This document shows, piece after piece, positions 36,961 through 49,000 of a DNA stretch of 64,000 nt. The notes below the pieces were generated by a model. It worked only from the letters and a program-made list of their open reading frames with translations. It did not search any database and was not told the DNA's origin. The position numbers and the translations under genes were made by a program. The stretch covers positions 8,804,001 through 8,868,000 of the forward strand of contig JAPNXP010000002.1 of assembly GCA_028753945.1 (NCBI GenBank). Direction: 5' to 3'. Every line of letters begins with the position of its first letter. Positions within the stretch are counted from its first letter, which is position 1. Origin of the DNA: Hexactinellida sp. DTS-2022. Lineage: Eukaryota; Porifera; Hexactinellida.

Positions 36961-38700
36961 TTACTTGCTTCTCAACTCAATTCCATCAGCTATAAATACC
37001 GAATCAGAACCAGACAGTTTATACTTCCGTGCACTCTTTGATGAAGGTATTGGAGCTGAGATTTTGCCCAAAATTTCACTTTCGGGGATATGACAAATAT
37101 CTTCTCTTGCAGGCCAGAAGAAACAATGTTCAGGATGGCCAGGCCCTTTGGGATGCATAAAGCTTACTCTCACATCACCTTTTCCTCGCACACATCTTCA
37201 ACTAATCCTATATACTAGTTGTTGTCATACATACAGGCAATATAATCAGCTATGCAGAGGTAAGAAATTTCCAAAGTTTTTCTAGAATCTGTTACCCTAT
37301 TTTTCATGAAGTCATATATAATCGTCATTTCCATTTGGCTACTTAATCGCTTTGCCGCAATTGGGTTCCGATTGAGTGGAGTATATTGGTGGTAGCTACG
37401 TGTACCAGGTAGAGTCTTGATATTTTTATATCTAGAACAACATTTACATAAACTACTACTTAATTAAATATTATCTTTAATTGACCCTATTAAAAGCTAA
37501 CATACCTTGTAGTAGATGCTTCCCGCATTTGAGCTACCTGACTTTTAGTAATGAAGAAGAATTGAATTGATGAGAGTTTAGGTGTTGTTGGACAAAAGTC
37601 AAACATCTGCAGTGGTGTCAAAATGTGGTGTTCCTTTGGGCTTTGTAAACTTGTTCTAGCAGTAACTCTCTTTACTGTTCCTCCAATGCCATCACATGGT
37701 GATTTTCCGTGGGATGTTGCGAAGAAATTCCAAGTCGCTTCAATTCCAAAATCACTCATATGTTGGCACAGGTTATACAAGTTCTTCTTGTTTTTATATT
37801 GACCTGCACATCCATCACTGAAATATTCTAGTCTTTTAATTTGTGGAAGAATTAGCTTTAGATGCTTTGTAAATATTTGCTGGATTACGTATACCATTAT
37901 AACATCATGCTCTGTATCATCGGATATAATACAAAGTGATTTATTGCACAATATTCCTAAAAATAAGTATATCCAAATCATACATTGTACTACTTACTAC
38001 TCATATGCTACTTACCATTTTCTCGATAGTAGAATACGATTGGAGGTAAAGTCGCTAGCAGGTTATTCCAATGAAATCCTTGGACTTCGTCTTGCACAAC
38101 AAAAGAGTAATTCTCCGCAAAATCAACCAAAACAATTGCTGAATAGTCATCAAGGGCATCTTTTCGCATTTTTAAATACGAAGTTTGAGCTCGAGAAATG
38201 TGTGAGTGAGACGTAATTTGTTAATTGAATTAATTAGAATTTCTTTTTATTGTTTTGAGGTGGTTGAATATGTCTCTAAGGTTGATTTATCAGTGCTTTC
38301 CCATTGATTGTATTCAATTAACGCCTATTAATTTAGAAAATACAGACAATTATATACTTAGTCACTATTCTAGGAAATATTAAATAATAGTTTACACAAA
38401 CCTGTTCATCTTTTTCACAGATCACAATATAAATATATTTTCTTAGGTTCTCGCTTCCCGGACATTTTTCACATCGATGAATCATACACTCCGAATATTC
38501 AGGTTAACAAACTAGCTTTGACATAAGATCTTTGTAGTCAACCGTAAGATCTTTGTAGTCTACCTGAACATCTAGAGCATCAACGAGAAGGATGGCGTTT
38601 TGGTGAATGGAACAAACACACACGGAGTGTGTACCATGTGAATCTGCAAGTACGCACCACTTTGGGCGTAGTTCACAAAACTTGGAAAATGAAATCTAAT
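36961..38700 (-). pseudogene. Intron-containing transposase-like protein, DDD candidate (decayed)
   Basis: Minus-strand exons can be followed with splice sites. Exon A (about 38700-38410), after an acceptor at CATTAG, reads FSKFCELRPKWCVLADSHG, a tandem YKDLTVDYKDLM, a stop, and CMIHRCEKCPGSENL. Exon B (about 38218-38013) reads YLKMRKDALDDYSAIVLVDF to FYYREN and donor GTAAGT. Exon C (about 37969-37506), after an acceptor ATTTTTAG, has CIISDDTEHD, FSDGCAGQYKNKKN, FFATSHGKSPCDGIGGTVKR and donor GTATGT. Exon D (about 37436-36961), after TGTTCTAG, has LPGTRSYHQYTPLN, then a stop and one-base frameshift, then GDVRVSFMHPKGPG. SDGCAxQYKN and SHGKSPCDG mark an invertebrate repeat-associated family. 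Asp in LVDF, SDG and CDG could form an RNase-H-like triad, which is inference. Stops, a frameshift and the small duplication make it a pseudogene. Confidence 0.68.
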
Positions 38701-38769
38701 GTAAGTTATATATAGCTTTAAAATATTACGCAAATTTATTAGGAAAGTAACAACAGTTCGTACCTTTAA

Positions 38770-40570
38770 GGTTATCCTGTATTGATATTCGGGCGAATAC
38801 GGTGAATCTCAGAATTGCATAATTTACCACTAGGAATACTCTAGATGAGATAGAGATTGACTTTTATGATTTTTTTTTCTTAATTTTCAATAAAGATGGT
38901 GTTTTTTAATAAAATATGACGTCCACTTCCTATATGGGCATGGCAATTTTTCAAAATTGTTGAATCTTTTTGAATTTTTGAACATATTATTATGAGACTA
39001 TTTCCTCTCAATATTAATTTTTATTTTTTTTATTTTTGCAGAAGAAACGATGCTATAGGAGATTTTTTCAAAATAATTATATAAAGCTGTAGTGCACTAA
39101 ACTAGCGTGATAAAATTTTAGAAGATAATTTTTCAATTCTAGATCAAGGGTCTGAGGATGGATCATGTGTTACCCCAGAGAAATCATTTGACTTTGTGAT
39201 AATTATTCTTGGTTTTATAAGCATTCTAGGGCTGCGGCCCACGAATTTCTCCGAATTTCAGCATCAAAAGTGGTGATAAAATTCTGCATTGCGATATATT
39301 GTGTCCCAAAATTATAAAATTCGGAATCTACAGGACAAAATATATAGGTTCACGTCAAAAAGTTCAGGAATATGTCAAAAATCAGGAAATTAGGGGTATA
39401 AAAGAAGATGAAGGGTATGCAAGTATACGGTGATTTTATATTACTGTGGCAAATTGGACTGCAGGATAATTCTGTTATTCTTCATAAAAGTGCGTCAGCT
39501 TCTTATCTATGCGTAGCATTTGGTTTCAACACTTTACAATAATATATCATGAGTTATGACCAATTTATGACTATGATTTTGTCTGTTTTGTCATATTTTC
39601 ACACCTCAAGGCCCTCAAATATACATTAATTTATTATATAAATCCCCAATTTGGTAATACAAAGATGGAAATAGCATTTGCGCACAAAATGAGACGTTAC
39701 ACGACACGATCCAATCATTATTCGATAGGTTATGGACTTTTGGGCCACAGAAGGGGGCAAAAAATCTGATATTTCACACCTGTTGATATTTCAGAAACGC
39801 TTTGAGATAAAATGATTATAGCCATTAGAAAATACTGTAAATACCTGACATTTATACGTTTATAATACATTTTAGGACTCTAGGTGTCACACTTTTTAAC
39901 ATGACCATTTATGGTAATTTGATGTGCCCAATTTTGATGACGAAGCAAATTTTCTAACTCTTGATCTCTGGACAGCAGAGACTAGCTCTAAAATTCTAAT
40001 CACATCATGATACTATTTCTTACTCATTGGATAAACTTTTGGGATAATATTATAAATCGAATGATGTGTTCTGATTTAAATGCCCAAATATGGTGGTGTC
40101 AGAGTGGCAATATGTTAATAAGCTGACAAAAATCCAACTTTTGATCCAAATGAGATAGAGCTTAGCTCTAAATTGCAAAAAATAGTCTAATTCAATTTCA
40201 AATGACATTATCTATTTTATGCAGTTTTGGAACTCCTTTTCTTCGCACTTTCATATTCTGGACTCAGCCACTTCGACACAAATTAATTTTGTTCTAATTA
40301 TGAAGGTGTAAAAAAAGACCATTTGGGCAGAATGATGTAAAAAAGAGAAGTTTTATTCCAGAAAGTCAAACATATTTTTAAAATGCTCAGTATATGTAGG
40401 CGCATGTTTTAAAAGCGGGCAATTTTGGCATTATAATACAAAAAAATTCAATTAGTATACTTCTAATGCAAAATAGTGGGGTTTTTTTACCAATTTCACA
40501 AAAATGACAATAACATAGAGTAGATTTAAAAAAAGCATATTTCGGTTCTATTTAAAACATTGAGTATTGA
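38770..40570 (-). mobile_element. F4 element, partial copy (inverted relative to 57343-59383)
   Basis: Begins after TTAA (38766-38769) with GGTTATCCTGTATTGATATT. It is the reverse complement of 57577-59383 along about 1.8 kb (for example AACATGCGCCTAC/GTAGGCGCATGTTTTAAAAG blocks, CATTTTGTGCGCAAATGC, GACACGATCCAATCATTA). Homology stops at GAGTATTGA (40570), where a hAT-like tip CAGGGCCGTGCC begins. The last 230 bp and second TTAA end are missing. AT-rich, no coding region seen. Confidence 0.8.
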
Positions 40571-40742
40571 CAGGGCCGTGCCTCTAATGCAAACTGCCCA
40601 TGTCAAACATGGGCAGAATTTTTCCAGACCATGTTCTGACCAGGTTGACCTGGTCATATGACCAGGTCAACCTGGTCATTTAACCAGGCCAACCTGGTCA
40701 TCTGACCAGGTCACAACCTGGTCATTTAACCAGGTCAACCAA
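40571..40742. repeat. hAT-like tip followed by ACCAGGTCAACCTGGTCA palindromes
   Basis: CAGGGCCGTGCC resembles a hAT terminus, with a small hairpin CTGCCCATG...CATGGGCAG beside it. Next come about six alternating copies of GACCAGGT and ACCTGGTC separated by CATATGA, CATTTAA or CATCTGA, so the run can fold on itself in several registers. No opposite hAT end or 8-bp duplication of AGTATTGA was found. Confidence 0.6.
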
Positions 40743-41221
40743 AACAATATTTAAAGTTTAATCTAGTATAATTTTCTAGCGAAAACTCAAATAAAGGAAC
40801 TATCATAGCCTACTATACATAAGGCCTCACAGTAACAATTGAAATTTGGACCAGGGATGAGGTCGCCGATCGATTATGAAAATGACGATTTGTTCTTCCG
40901 ATTGTCAAATTTGGTCAATCATGGTCTACCAAACATAAGACTTCACTTTTTTAAGCGAAATTTGGACCAAGGATGCGGTTGCAGTCGTAATTTCTAAATG
41001 AACCACAATGTTAAATAGTTAGTGTTTAGTAATTATTAATTTACCAAAACAATAGAAAATTCATTTGAATATATAATTTGATTGTATTATGTTTTTAGTA
41101 AGTCATGTAATCAGTGGATATTGAGTCTCTCTGTTCTTCTGGTGTATAAACTTTGTTTTAACCGTACTTAATTTTGTTTACTTGTACTACCTTAGCTTTT
41201 AGTATTGTTTAATTTTCAAAA
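40743..41221. other. 5' flank of the P-element gene
   Basis: AT-rich, with a repeated GAAATTTGGACCA(G/A)GGATG word (about 40847 and 40962). Should contain the promoter of the THAP gene; no core element can be named. No terminal repeat of the P element was recognised. Confidence 0.35.
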
Positions 41222-43089
41222 ATGCCTAATTGCTGCTCGGCTCCTGGCTGCAAAAGCAACTACAGATCTTCTTCAGAAATTGTACCAGTTTTCAAATTAC
41301 CACAAAATCCACCTGAACTCAGACACTCCTGGTTTAGGGCTCTTCGGAGGGATGATTTAGTTGAATTGAAGGCTGTTTATATTTGCGTGAAACATTTCCG
41401 CGAAGAAGATATAGAATACAGACACAAAGTTCCAAATGGAGATGGAACTTTCCGTGAAATCCCTCGAGTCAGCCCAAAGCTGAAAGATGGCGCTGTACCA
41501 GTTTATCTACCCTGTTGTCCATCATACTATCAATCTAGTGCTAAGCGCAGGCGTCCCCTCGACTTAAGAGAATATGAACTATTCAACCCAACTTTAACAC
41601 TTAGCTTGAATTCAGAAGCTGAAGAGGTTGAGAAGTTCGAGATTAACAGTTTACATGATATTCCTGACAAGTTATCTTTGCTTCCCTTGCCAAAAACATG
41701 GTCATTATGGTATCCTGACGAAAACAGTATAATTTTGCGCCCAAGTCTAATAAATAGCGATATCCTAGTAAATAAGTACTTGATAGTACATTCTGATCTA
41801 TCTGCTAGAGCCAATTGTAATGGAAAACCTTGATCGCTTTCGCTAAACTCAATTAGTGATATACGACAACTTGAAACGATTATTGGTGAAATTTCTAAAT
41901 CAACACATCCCTGTGAATCTTTTGTTTCTGAGACGACTGGTTCACATATCTCTTTAGCGAAAGACCATATCCAACAAGCCATCAATACTTTGCAAACTAA
42001 TGAATCCGATTTAGAATCAACTGATTATCCAGAACTTTCAAGACTGCAGTTCATACAATGCCAGTTAGAAAACAGCCTCGTCCCTCAAAACAGGCGTAGA
42101 TATAATGTACTAACACAAGTTTTGGCTCTTAAAACACATTTAATTTCTCCAGCCTGTTATAAATATCTCCAGCAGATGCTTTGTCTAACTCTTCCTCATG
42201 TCAATACTCTACTCAAGTTATATTCTTCATATGGCCTTGAAAGTGACTATTTTCCCTTCCTCAAACAAGCGACTCATTCTTTCTCTGATCCTGAAAAACA
42301 TGTAATTGTCCAAATGGACGAAATTCATGTCAAATCGGATATTTCATATATTGGTGGTAAGATATATGGTGCTAGTTTAAGACCAGAAGATCCGGTCAAA
42401 ACTGTATTCGCTATCATGGTCTCTAGTCTTCAGAAAAAATGGCCTGTATTGTTCGAATGTTATCCTGTGCTTCTCTTTCAGCGGAAAGGATATTCGCTAT
42501 AGTGGTATTATGTATTCAAGATCTAGAGCTTTGTGGTTTAGTTGTAGATATTATCTCTACCCACAACTATCCTCTCAATGTAAAATTATTCAAACTCTTC
42601 TCTAAAAATGGTAAGCTGGAAACTCAAGTACCGCATCCTTCTGATCCAAATCGGATCCTATTTCTCACCTTTGATTTTGTGCACATATTGAAGACAATAC
42701 GAAATAACTGGTTGAATCTAAAGTCAGAGAGTAAAAGTTTTATTTACCCTAATTTAGAAGATATACAAACAAATTATTGTTCCTATCCTTTGAGACTGTG
42801 CACAGCTTCTTTCCGCGATGTCCGTACCTTATATCTTTCTGAGAAAGAAAGCTTGGCAAAACTAGATCCAAGGCTAACATTTAAAGCATGTTTTCCTTCT
42901 TGTTTAGAACGTCAGAATGTGAAATTAGTTTTAAATGTCATACATGAATCCACAATATCTGCTTTAACCATTCAAAATGACCAACGTTGTGCTGCATATA
43001 AATCTAATACTTCAGATTTTCTTGACATTGTCTTATCTTTATGGAAAATGTTCAATGTAAATGCTCCATACAAGCATGTTCGTTTAAAC
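41222..43089 (+). pseudogene. THAP/P-element transposase, 5' part (interrupted)
   Basis: The ATG opens a canonical THAP DNA-binding finger: C5 and C10 (CSAPGC), W37, C55 and H58 (ICVKHF), and the AVP box at 91-93 (GAVPVYL). After a spacer (LLPLPKTWSLW) a TGA at 41831-41833 breaks the frame. The same frame continues (NSISDIRQLE) into the RNase-H-like core (VIVQMDEIHVK, with the first catalytic Asp). A frameshift near 42445 leads to SAERIFAIVV, CGLVVDIISTHNYPLNVKLF, PHPSDPNRILFLTFDFVHIL, IRNNWLN and SCLERQNVKL, all typical of P-element/THAP9-type transposases. Coding stops inside HVRLN where satellite DNA starts at a TTAA (43084-43087). The next piece is at 57226. Non-functional as it stands. 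Confidence 0.88.
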
Positions 43090-46000
43090 TAGGTCAACTA
43101 CGTCAAATAATTACTAAGTGGACTGGCTCCCCCCTTCCCCTGGACTGATGTGTTTGTTGAAGTGAAGCTTAATATCAGAGAAATATATATAATTTGTTTC
43201 AAAACAAAGTTGACGCCGTCTAACAATATACTAAGAGGACAGTCTACCCCTCCCCCTAGCTGGTTGTGCCTGTTCAAGTGTGGGTCAATATTAGTCAAAT
43301 ATACATACTTTGAGTTAAACTAGGTCAACTACGTCAAATAATTACTAAATGGACTGGCTCCCCCTTCCCCTGGACTGATGTGTTTGTTGAAGTGAAGCTT
43401 AATATCAGAGAAATATATATAATTTGTTTCAAAATAAAGTTGACGCCGTCAAACAATATACTAAGTGGACAGTCTACCCTCCCCCTGGATGGTTGTGCTG
43501 TTCAAGTGTGGGTCAATATTAGTCAAATATACATACTTTGAGTTAAACGAGGTCAACTACGTCAAATAATTACAAATGGACTGGCTCCCCCTTCCCCTGG
43601 CCGGATGTGTTTGTTGAAGTGAAGCTCAATATTAGTCAAATATACATAATTTGTGTTAAAATAGGTGAAATACTACAAATAATAGACTAAGTTGACTGTC
43701 TACCCCTTCTCCTGGACGTATGTGTTAGTTGAAGTGAAGCTCAATATCAGAGAAATATATATAATTTGTTTCAAAACAAAGTTGACGCAGTGAAACAATA
43801 TACTAAGTGGACAGTCTACACTCCCCCTGGATGGTTGTGCCTGTTCAAGTGTGGGTCAATATTAGTCAAATATACATACTTTGAGTTAAACTAGGTCAAC
43901 TACGTCAAATAATTACTAAGTGGACTGGCTCCCCCCTTCCCCTGGACTGATGTGTTTGTTGAAGTGAAGCTTAATATCAGAGAAATATATATAATTTGTT
44001 TCAAAACAAAGTTGACGCCGTCTAACAATATACTAAGAGGACAGTCTACCCCTCCCCCTAGCTGGTTATGCCTGTTCAAGTGTGGGTCAATATTAGTCAA
44101 ATATACATACTTTGAGTTAAACTAGGTTAACTACGTCAAATAATTACTAAATGGACTGGCTCCCCCTTCCCCTGGACTGATGTGTTTGTTGAAGTGAAGC
44201 TTAATATCAGAGAAATATATATAATTTATTTCAAAATAAAGTTGACGCCGTCAAACAATATACTAAGTGGACAGTCTACCCTCCCCCTGGATGGTTGTGC
44301 TGTTCAAGTGTGGGTCAATATTAGTCAAATATACATACTTTGAGTTAAACGAGGTCAACTACGTCAAATAATTATAAATGGACTGGCTCCCCCTTCCCCT
44401 GGCCGGATGTGTTTGTTGAAGTGAAGCTCAATATTAGTCAAATATACATAATTTGTGTTAAAATAGGTGAAATACTACAAATAATAGACTAAGTTGACTG
44501 TCTACCCCTTCTCCTGGACGTATGTGTTAGTTGAAGTGAAGCTCAATATCAGAGAAATATATATAATTTGTTTCAAAACAAAGTTGACGCAGTGAAACAA
44601 TATACTAAGTGGACAGTCTACACTCCCCCTGGATGGTTGTGCCTGTTCAAGTGTGGGTCAATATTAGTCAAATATACATACTTTGAGTTAAACTAGGTCA
44701 ACTACGTCAAATAATTACTAAGTGGACTGGCTCCCCCCTTCCCCTGGACTGATGTGTTTGTTGAAGTGAAGCTTAATATCAGAGAAATATATATAATTTG
44801 TTTCAAAACAAAGTTGACGCCGTCTAACAATATACTAAGAGGACAGTCTACCCCTCCCCCTAGCTGGTTATGCCTGTTCAAGTGTGGGTCAATATTAGTC
44901 AAATATACATACTTTGAGTTAAACTAGGTTAACTACGTCAAATAATTACTAAATGGACTGGCTCCCCCTTCCCCTGGACTGATGTGTTTGTTGAAGTGAA
45001 GCTTAATATCAGAGAAATATATATAATTTGTTTCAAAATAAAGTTGACGCCGTCAAACAATATACTAAGTGGACAGTCTACCCTCCCCCTGGATGGTTGT
45101 GCTGTTCAAGTGTGGGTCAATATTAGTCAAATATACATACTTTGAGTTAAACGAGGTCAACTACGTCAAATAATTATAAATGGACTGGCTCCCCCTTCCC
45201 CTGGCCGGATGTGTTTGTTGAAGTGAAGCTCAATATTAGTCAAATATACATAATTTGTGTTAAAATAGGTGAAATACTACAAATAATAGACTAAGTTGAC
45301 TGTCTACCCCTTCTCCTGGACGTATGTGTTAGTTGAAGTGAAGCTCAATATCAGAGAAATATATATAATTTGTTTCAAAACAAAGTTGACGCAGTGAAAC
45401 AATATACTAAGTGGACAGTCTACACTCCCCCTGGATGGTTGTGCCTGTTCAAGTGTGGGTCAATATTAGTCAAATATACATACTTTGAGTTAAACTAGGT
45501 CAACTACGTCAAATAATTACTAAGTGGACTGGCTCCCCCCTTCCCCTGGACTGATGTGTTTGTTGAAGTGAAGCTTAATATCAGAGAAATATATATAATT
45601 TGTTTCAAAACAAAGTTGACGCCGTCTAACAATATACTAAGAGGACAGTCTACCCCTCCCCCTAGCTGGTTGTGCCTGTTCAAGTGTGGGTCAATATTAG
45701 TCAATATACATAATTTGAGTTAAACTAGGTCAACTACGTCAAATAATTACTAAATGGACTGGCTCCTCCTTCCCCTGGACTGATGTGTTTGTTGAAGTGA
45801 AGCTTAATATCAGAGAAATATATATAATTTGTTTCAAAACCAAATTGACGCCGTCAAACAATATACTAAGTGAACAGTCTACCCTCCCCCTAGCTAGTTG
45901 TGCCTGTTCAAGTGTGGGTCAATATTAGTCAAATATACATAATTTGAGTTAAACTAGGTCAACTACGTCAAATAATTACTAAATGGACTGGCTCCCCCTT

Positions 46001-49000
46001 CCCCTGGACTGATGTGTTTGTTGAAGTGAAGCTTAATATCAGAGAAATATATATAATTTGTTTCAAAATAAAGTTGACGCCGTCAAACAATATACTAAGT
46101 GGACAGTCTACCCTCCCCCTGGATGGTTGTGCTGTTCAAGTGTGGGTCAATATTAGTCAAATATACATACTTTGAGTTAAACTAGGTCAATTACGTCAAA
46201 TAATTACTAAATGGACTGGCTCCCCCTTCCCCTGGCCGGATGTGTTTGTTGATGTGAAGCTCAATATTAGTCAAATATGCATAATTTGAGTTAAAATAGG
46301 TGAAATACTACAAATAATAGACTAAGTTGACTGTCTACCCCTTCCCCTCGACGTATGTGTTAGTTGAAGTGAAGCTCAATATCACAGAAATATATATAAT
46401 TTGTTTCAAAACAAAGTTGACGCAGTGAAACAATATACTAAGTGGACAGTCTACCCTCCCCCTAGCTGGTTGTGCCTGTTCAAGTGTGGGTCAATATTAG
46501 TCAAATATACATAATTTGAGTTAAACTAGGTCAATTACGTCAAATAATTACTAAATGGACTGGCTCCCCCTTCCCCTGGACTGATGTGTTTGTTGAAGTG
46601 AAGCTTAATATCAGAGAAATATATATAATTTGTTTCAAAATAAAGTTGACGCCGTCAAACAATATACTAAGTGGACAGTCTACCCTCCCCCTGGATGGTT
46701 GTGCTGTTCAAGTGTGGGTCAATATTAGTCAAATATACATACTTTGAGTTAAACTAGGTCAATTACGTCAAATAATTACTAAATGGACTGGCTCCCCCTT
46801 CCCCTGGCCGGATGTGTTTGTTGATGTGAAGCTCAATATTAGTCAAATATGCATAATTTGAGTTAAAATAGGTGAAATACTACAAATAATAGACTAAGTT
46901 GACTGTCTACCCCTTCCCCTGGACGTATGTGTTAGTTGAAGTGAAGCTCAATATCACAGAAATATATATAATTTGTTTCAAAACAAAGTTGACGCAGTGA
47001 AACAATATACTAAGTGGACAGTCTACCCTCCCCCTAGCTGGTTGTGCCTGTTCAAGTGTGGGTCAATATTAGTCAAATATACATAATTTGAGTTAAACTA
47101 GGTCAATTACGTCAAATAATTACTAAATGGACCTGCTCCCCCTTCCCTTGGACTGATGTGTTTGTTGAAGTGAAGCTTAATATCAGAGAAATATATATAA
47201 TTTGTTTCAAAATAAAGTTGACGCCGTCAAACAATATACTAAGTGGACAGTCTACCCTCCCCCTGGATGGTTGTGCTGTTCAAGTGTGGGTCAATATTAG
47301 TCAAATATACATAATTTGAGTTAAACTAGGTCAACTACGTCAAATAATTACTAAATGGACTGGCTCCCCCTTCCCCTGGACTGATGTGTTTGTTGAAGTG
47401 AAGCTTAATATCAGAGAAATATATATAATTTGTTTCAAAATAAAGTTGACGCCGTCAAACAATATACTAAGTGGACAGTCTACCCTCCCCCTGGATGGTT
47501 GTGCTGTTCAAGTGTGGGTCAATATTAGTCAAATATACATACTTTGAGTTAAACTAGGTCAATTACGTCAAATAATTACTAAATGGACTGGCTCCCCCTT
47601 CCCCTGGCCGGATGTGTTTGTTGATGTGAAGCTCAATATTAGTCAAATATGCATAATTTGAGTTAAAATAGGTGAAATACTACAAATAATAGACTAAGTT
47701 GACTGTCTACCCCTTCTCCTGGACGTATGTGTTAGTTGAAGTGAAGCTCAATATCAGAGAAATATATATAATTTGTTTCAAAACAAAGTTGACGCAGTGA
47801 AACAATATACTAAGTGGACAGTCTACACTCCCCCTGGATGGTTGTGCCTGTTCAAGTGTGGGTCAATATTAGTCAAATATACATACTTTGAGTTAAACTA
47901 GGTCAACTACGTCAAATAATTACTAAGTGGACTGGCTCCCCCCTTCCCCTGGACTGATGTGTTTGTTGAAGTGAAGCTTAATATCAGAGAAATATATATA
48001 ATTTGTTTCAAAACAAAGTTGACGCCGTCTAACAATATACTAAGAGGACAGTCTACCCCTCCCCCTAGCTGGTTATGCCTGTTCAAGTGTGGGTCAATAT
48101 TAGTCAAATATACATACTTTGAGTTAAACTAGGTTAACTACGTCAAATAATTACTAAATGGACTGGCTCCCCCTTCCCCTGGACTGATGTGTTTGTTGAA
48201 GTGAAGCTTAATATCAGAGAAATATATATAATTTGTTTCAAAATAAAGTTGACGCCGTCAAACAATATACTAAGTGGACAGTCTACCCTCCCCCTGGATG
48301 GTTGTGCTGTTCAAGTGTGGGTCAATATTAGTCAAATATACATACTTTGAGTTAAACGAGGTCAACTACGTCAAATAATTATAAATGGACTGGCTCCCCC
48401 TTCCCCTGGCCGGATGTGTTTGTTGAAGTGAAGCTCAATATTAGTCAAATATACATAATTTGTGTTAAAATAGGTGAAATACTACAAATAATAGACTAAG
48501 TTGACTGTCTACCCCTTCTCCTGGACGTATGTGTTAGTTGAAGTGAAGCTCAATATCAGAGAAATATATATAATTTGTTTCAAAACAAAGTTGACGCAGT
48601 GAAACAATATACTAAGTGGACAGTCTACACTCCCCCTGGATGGTTGTGCCTGTTCAAGTGTGGGTCAATATTAGTCAAATATACATACTTTGAGTTAAAC
48701 TAGGTCAACTACGTCAAATAATTACTAAGTGGACTGGCTCCCCCCTTCCCCTGGACTGATGTGTTTGTTGAAGTGAAGCTTAATATCAGAGAAATATATA
48801 TAATTTGTTTCAAAACAAAGTTGACGCCGTCTAACAATATACTAAGAGGACAGTCTACCCCTCCCCCTAGCTGGTTGTGCCTGTTCAAGTGTGGGTCAAT
48901 ATTAGTCAATATACATAATTTGAGTTAAACTAGGTCAACTACGTCAAATAATTACTAAATGGACTGGCTCCTCCTTCCCCTGGACTGATGTGTTTGTTGA

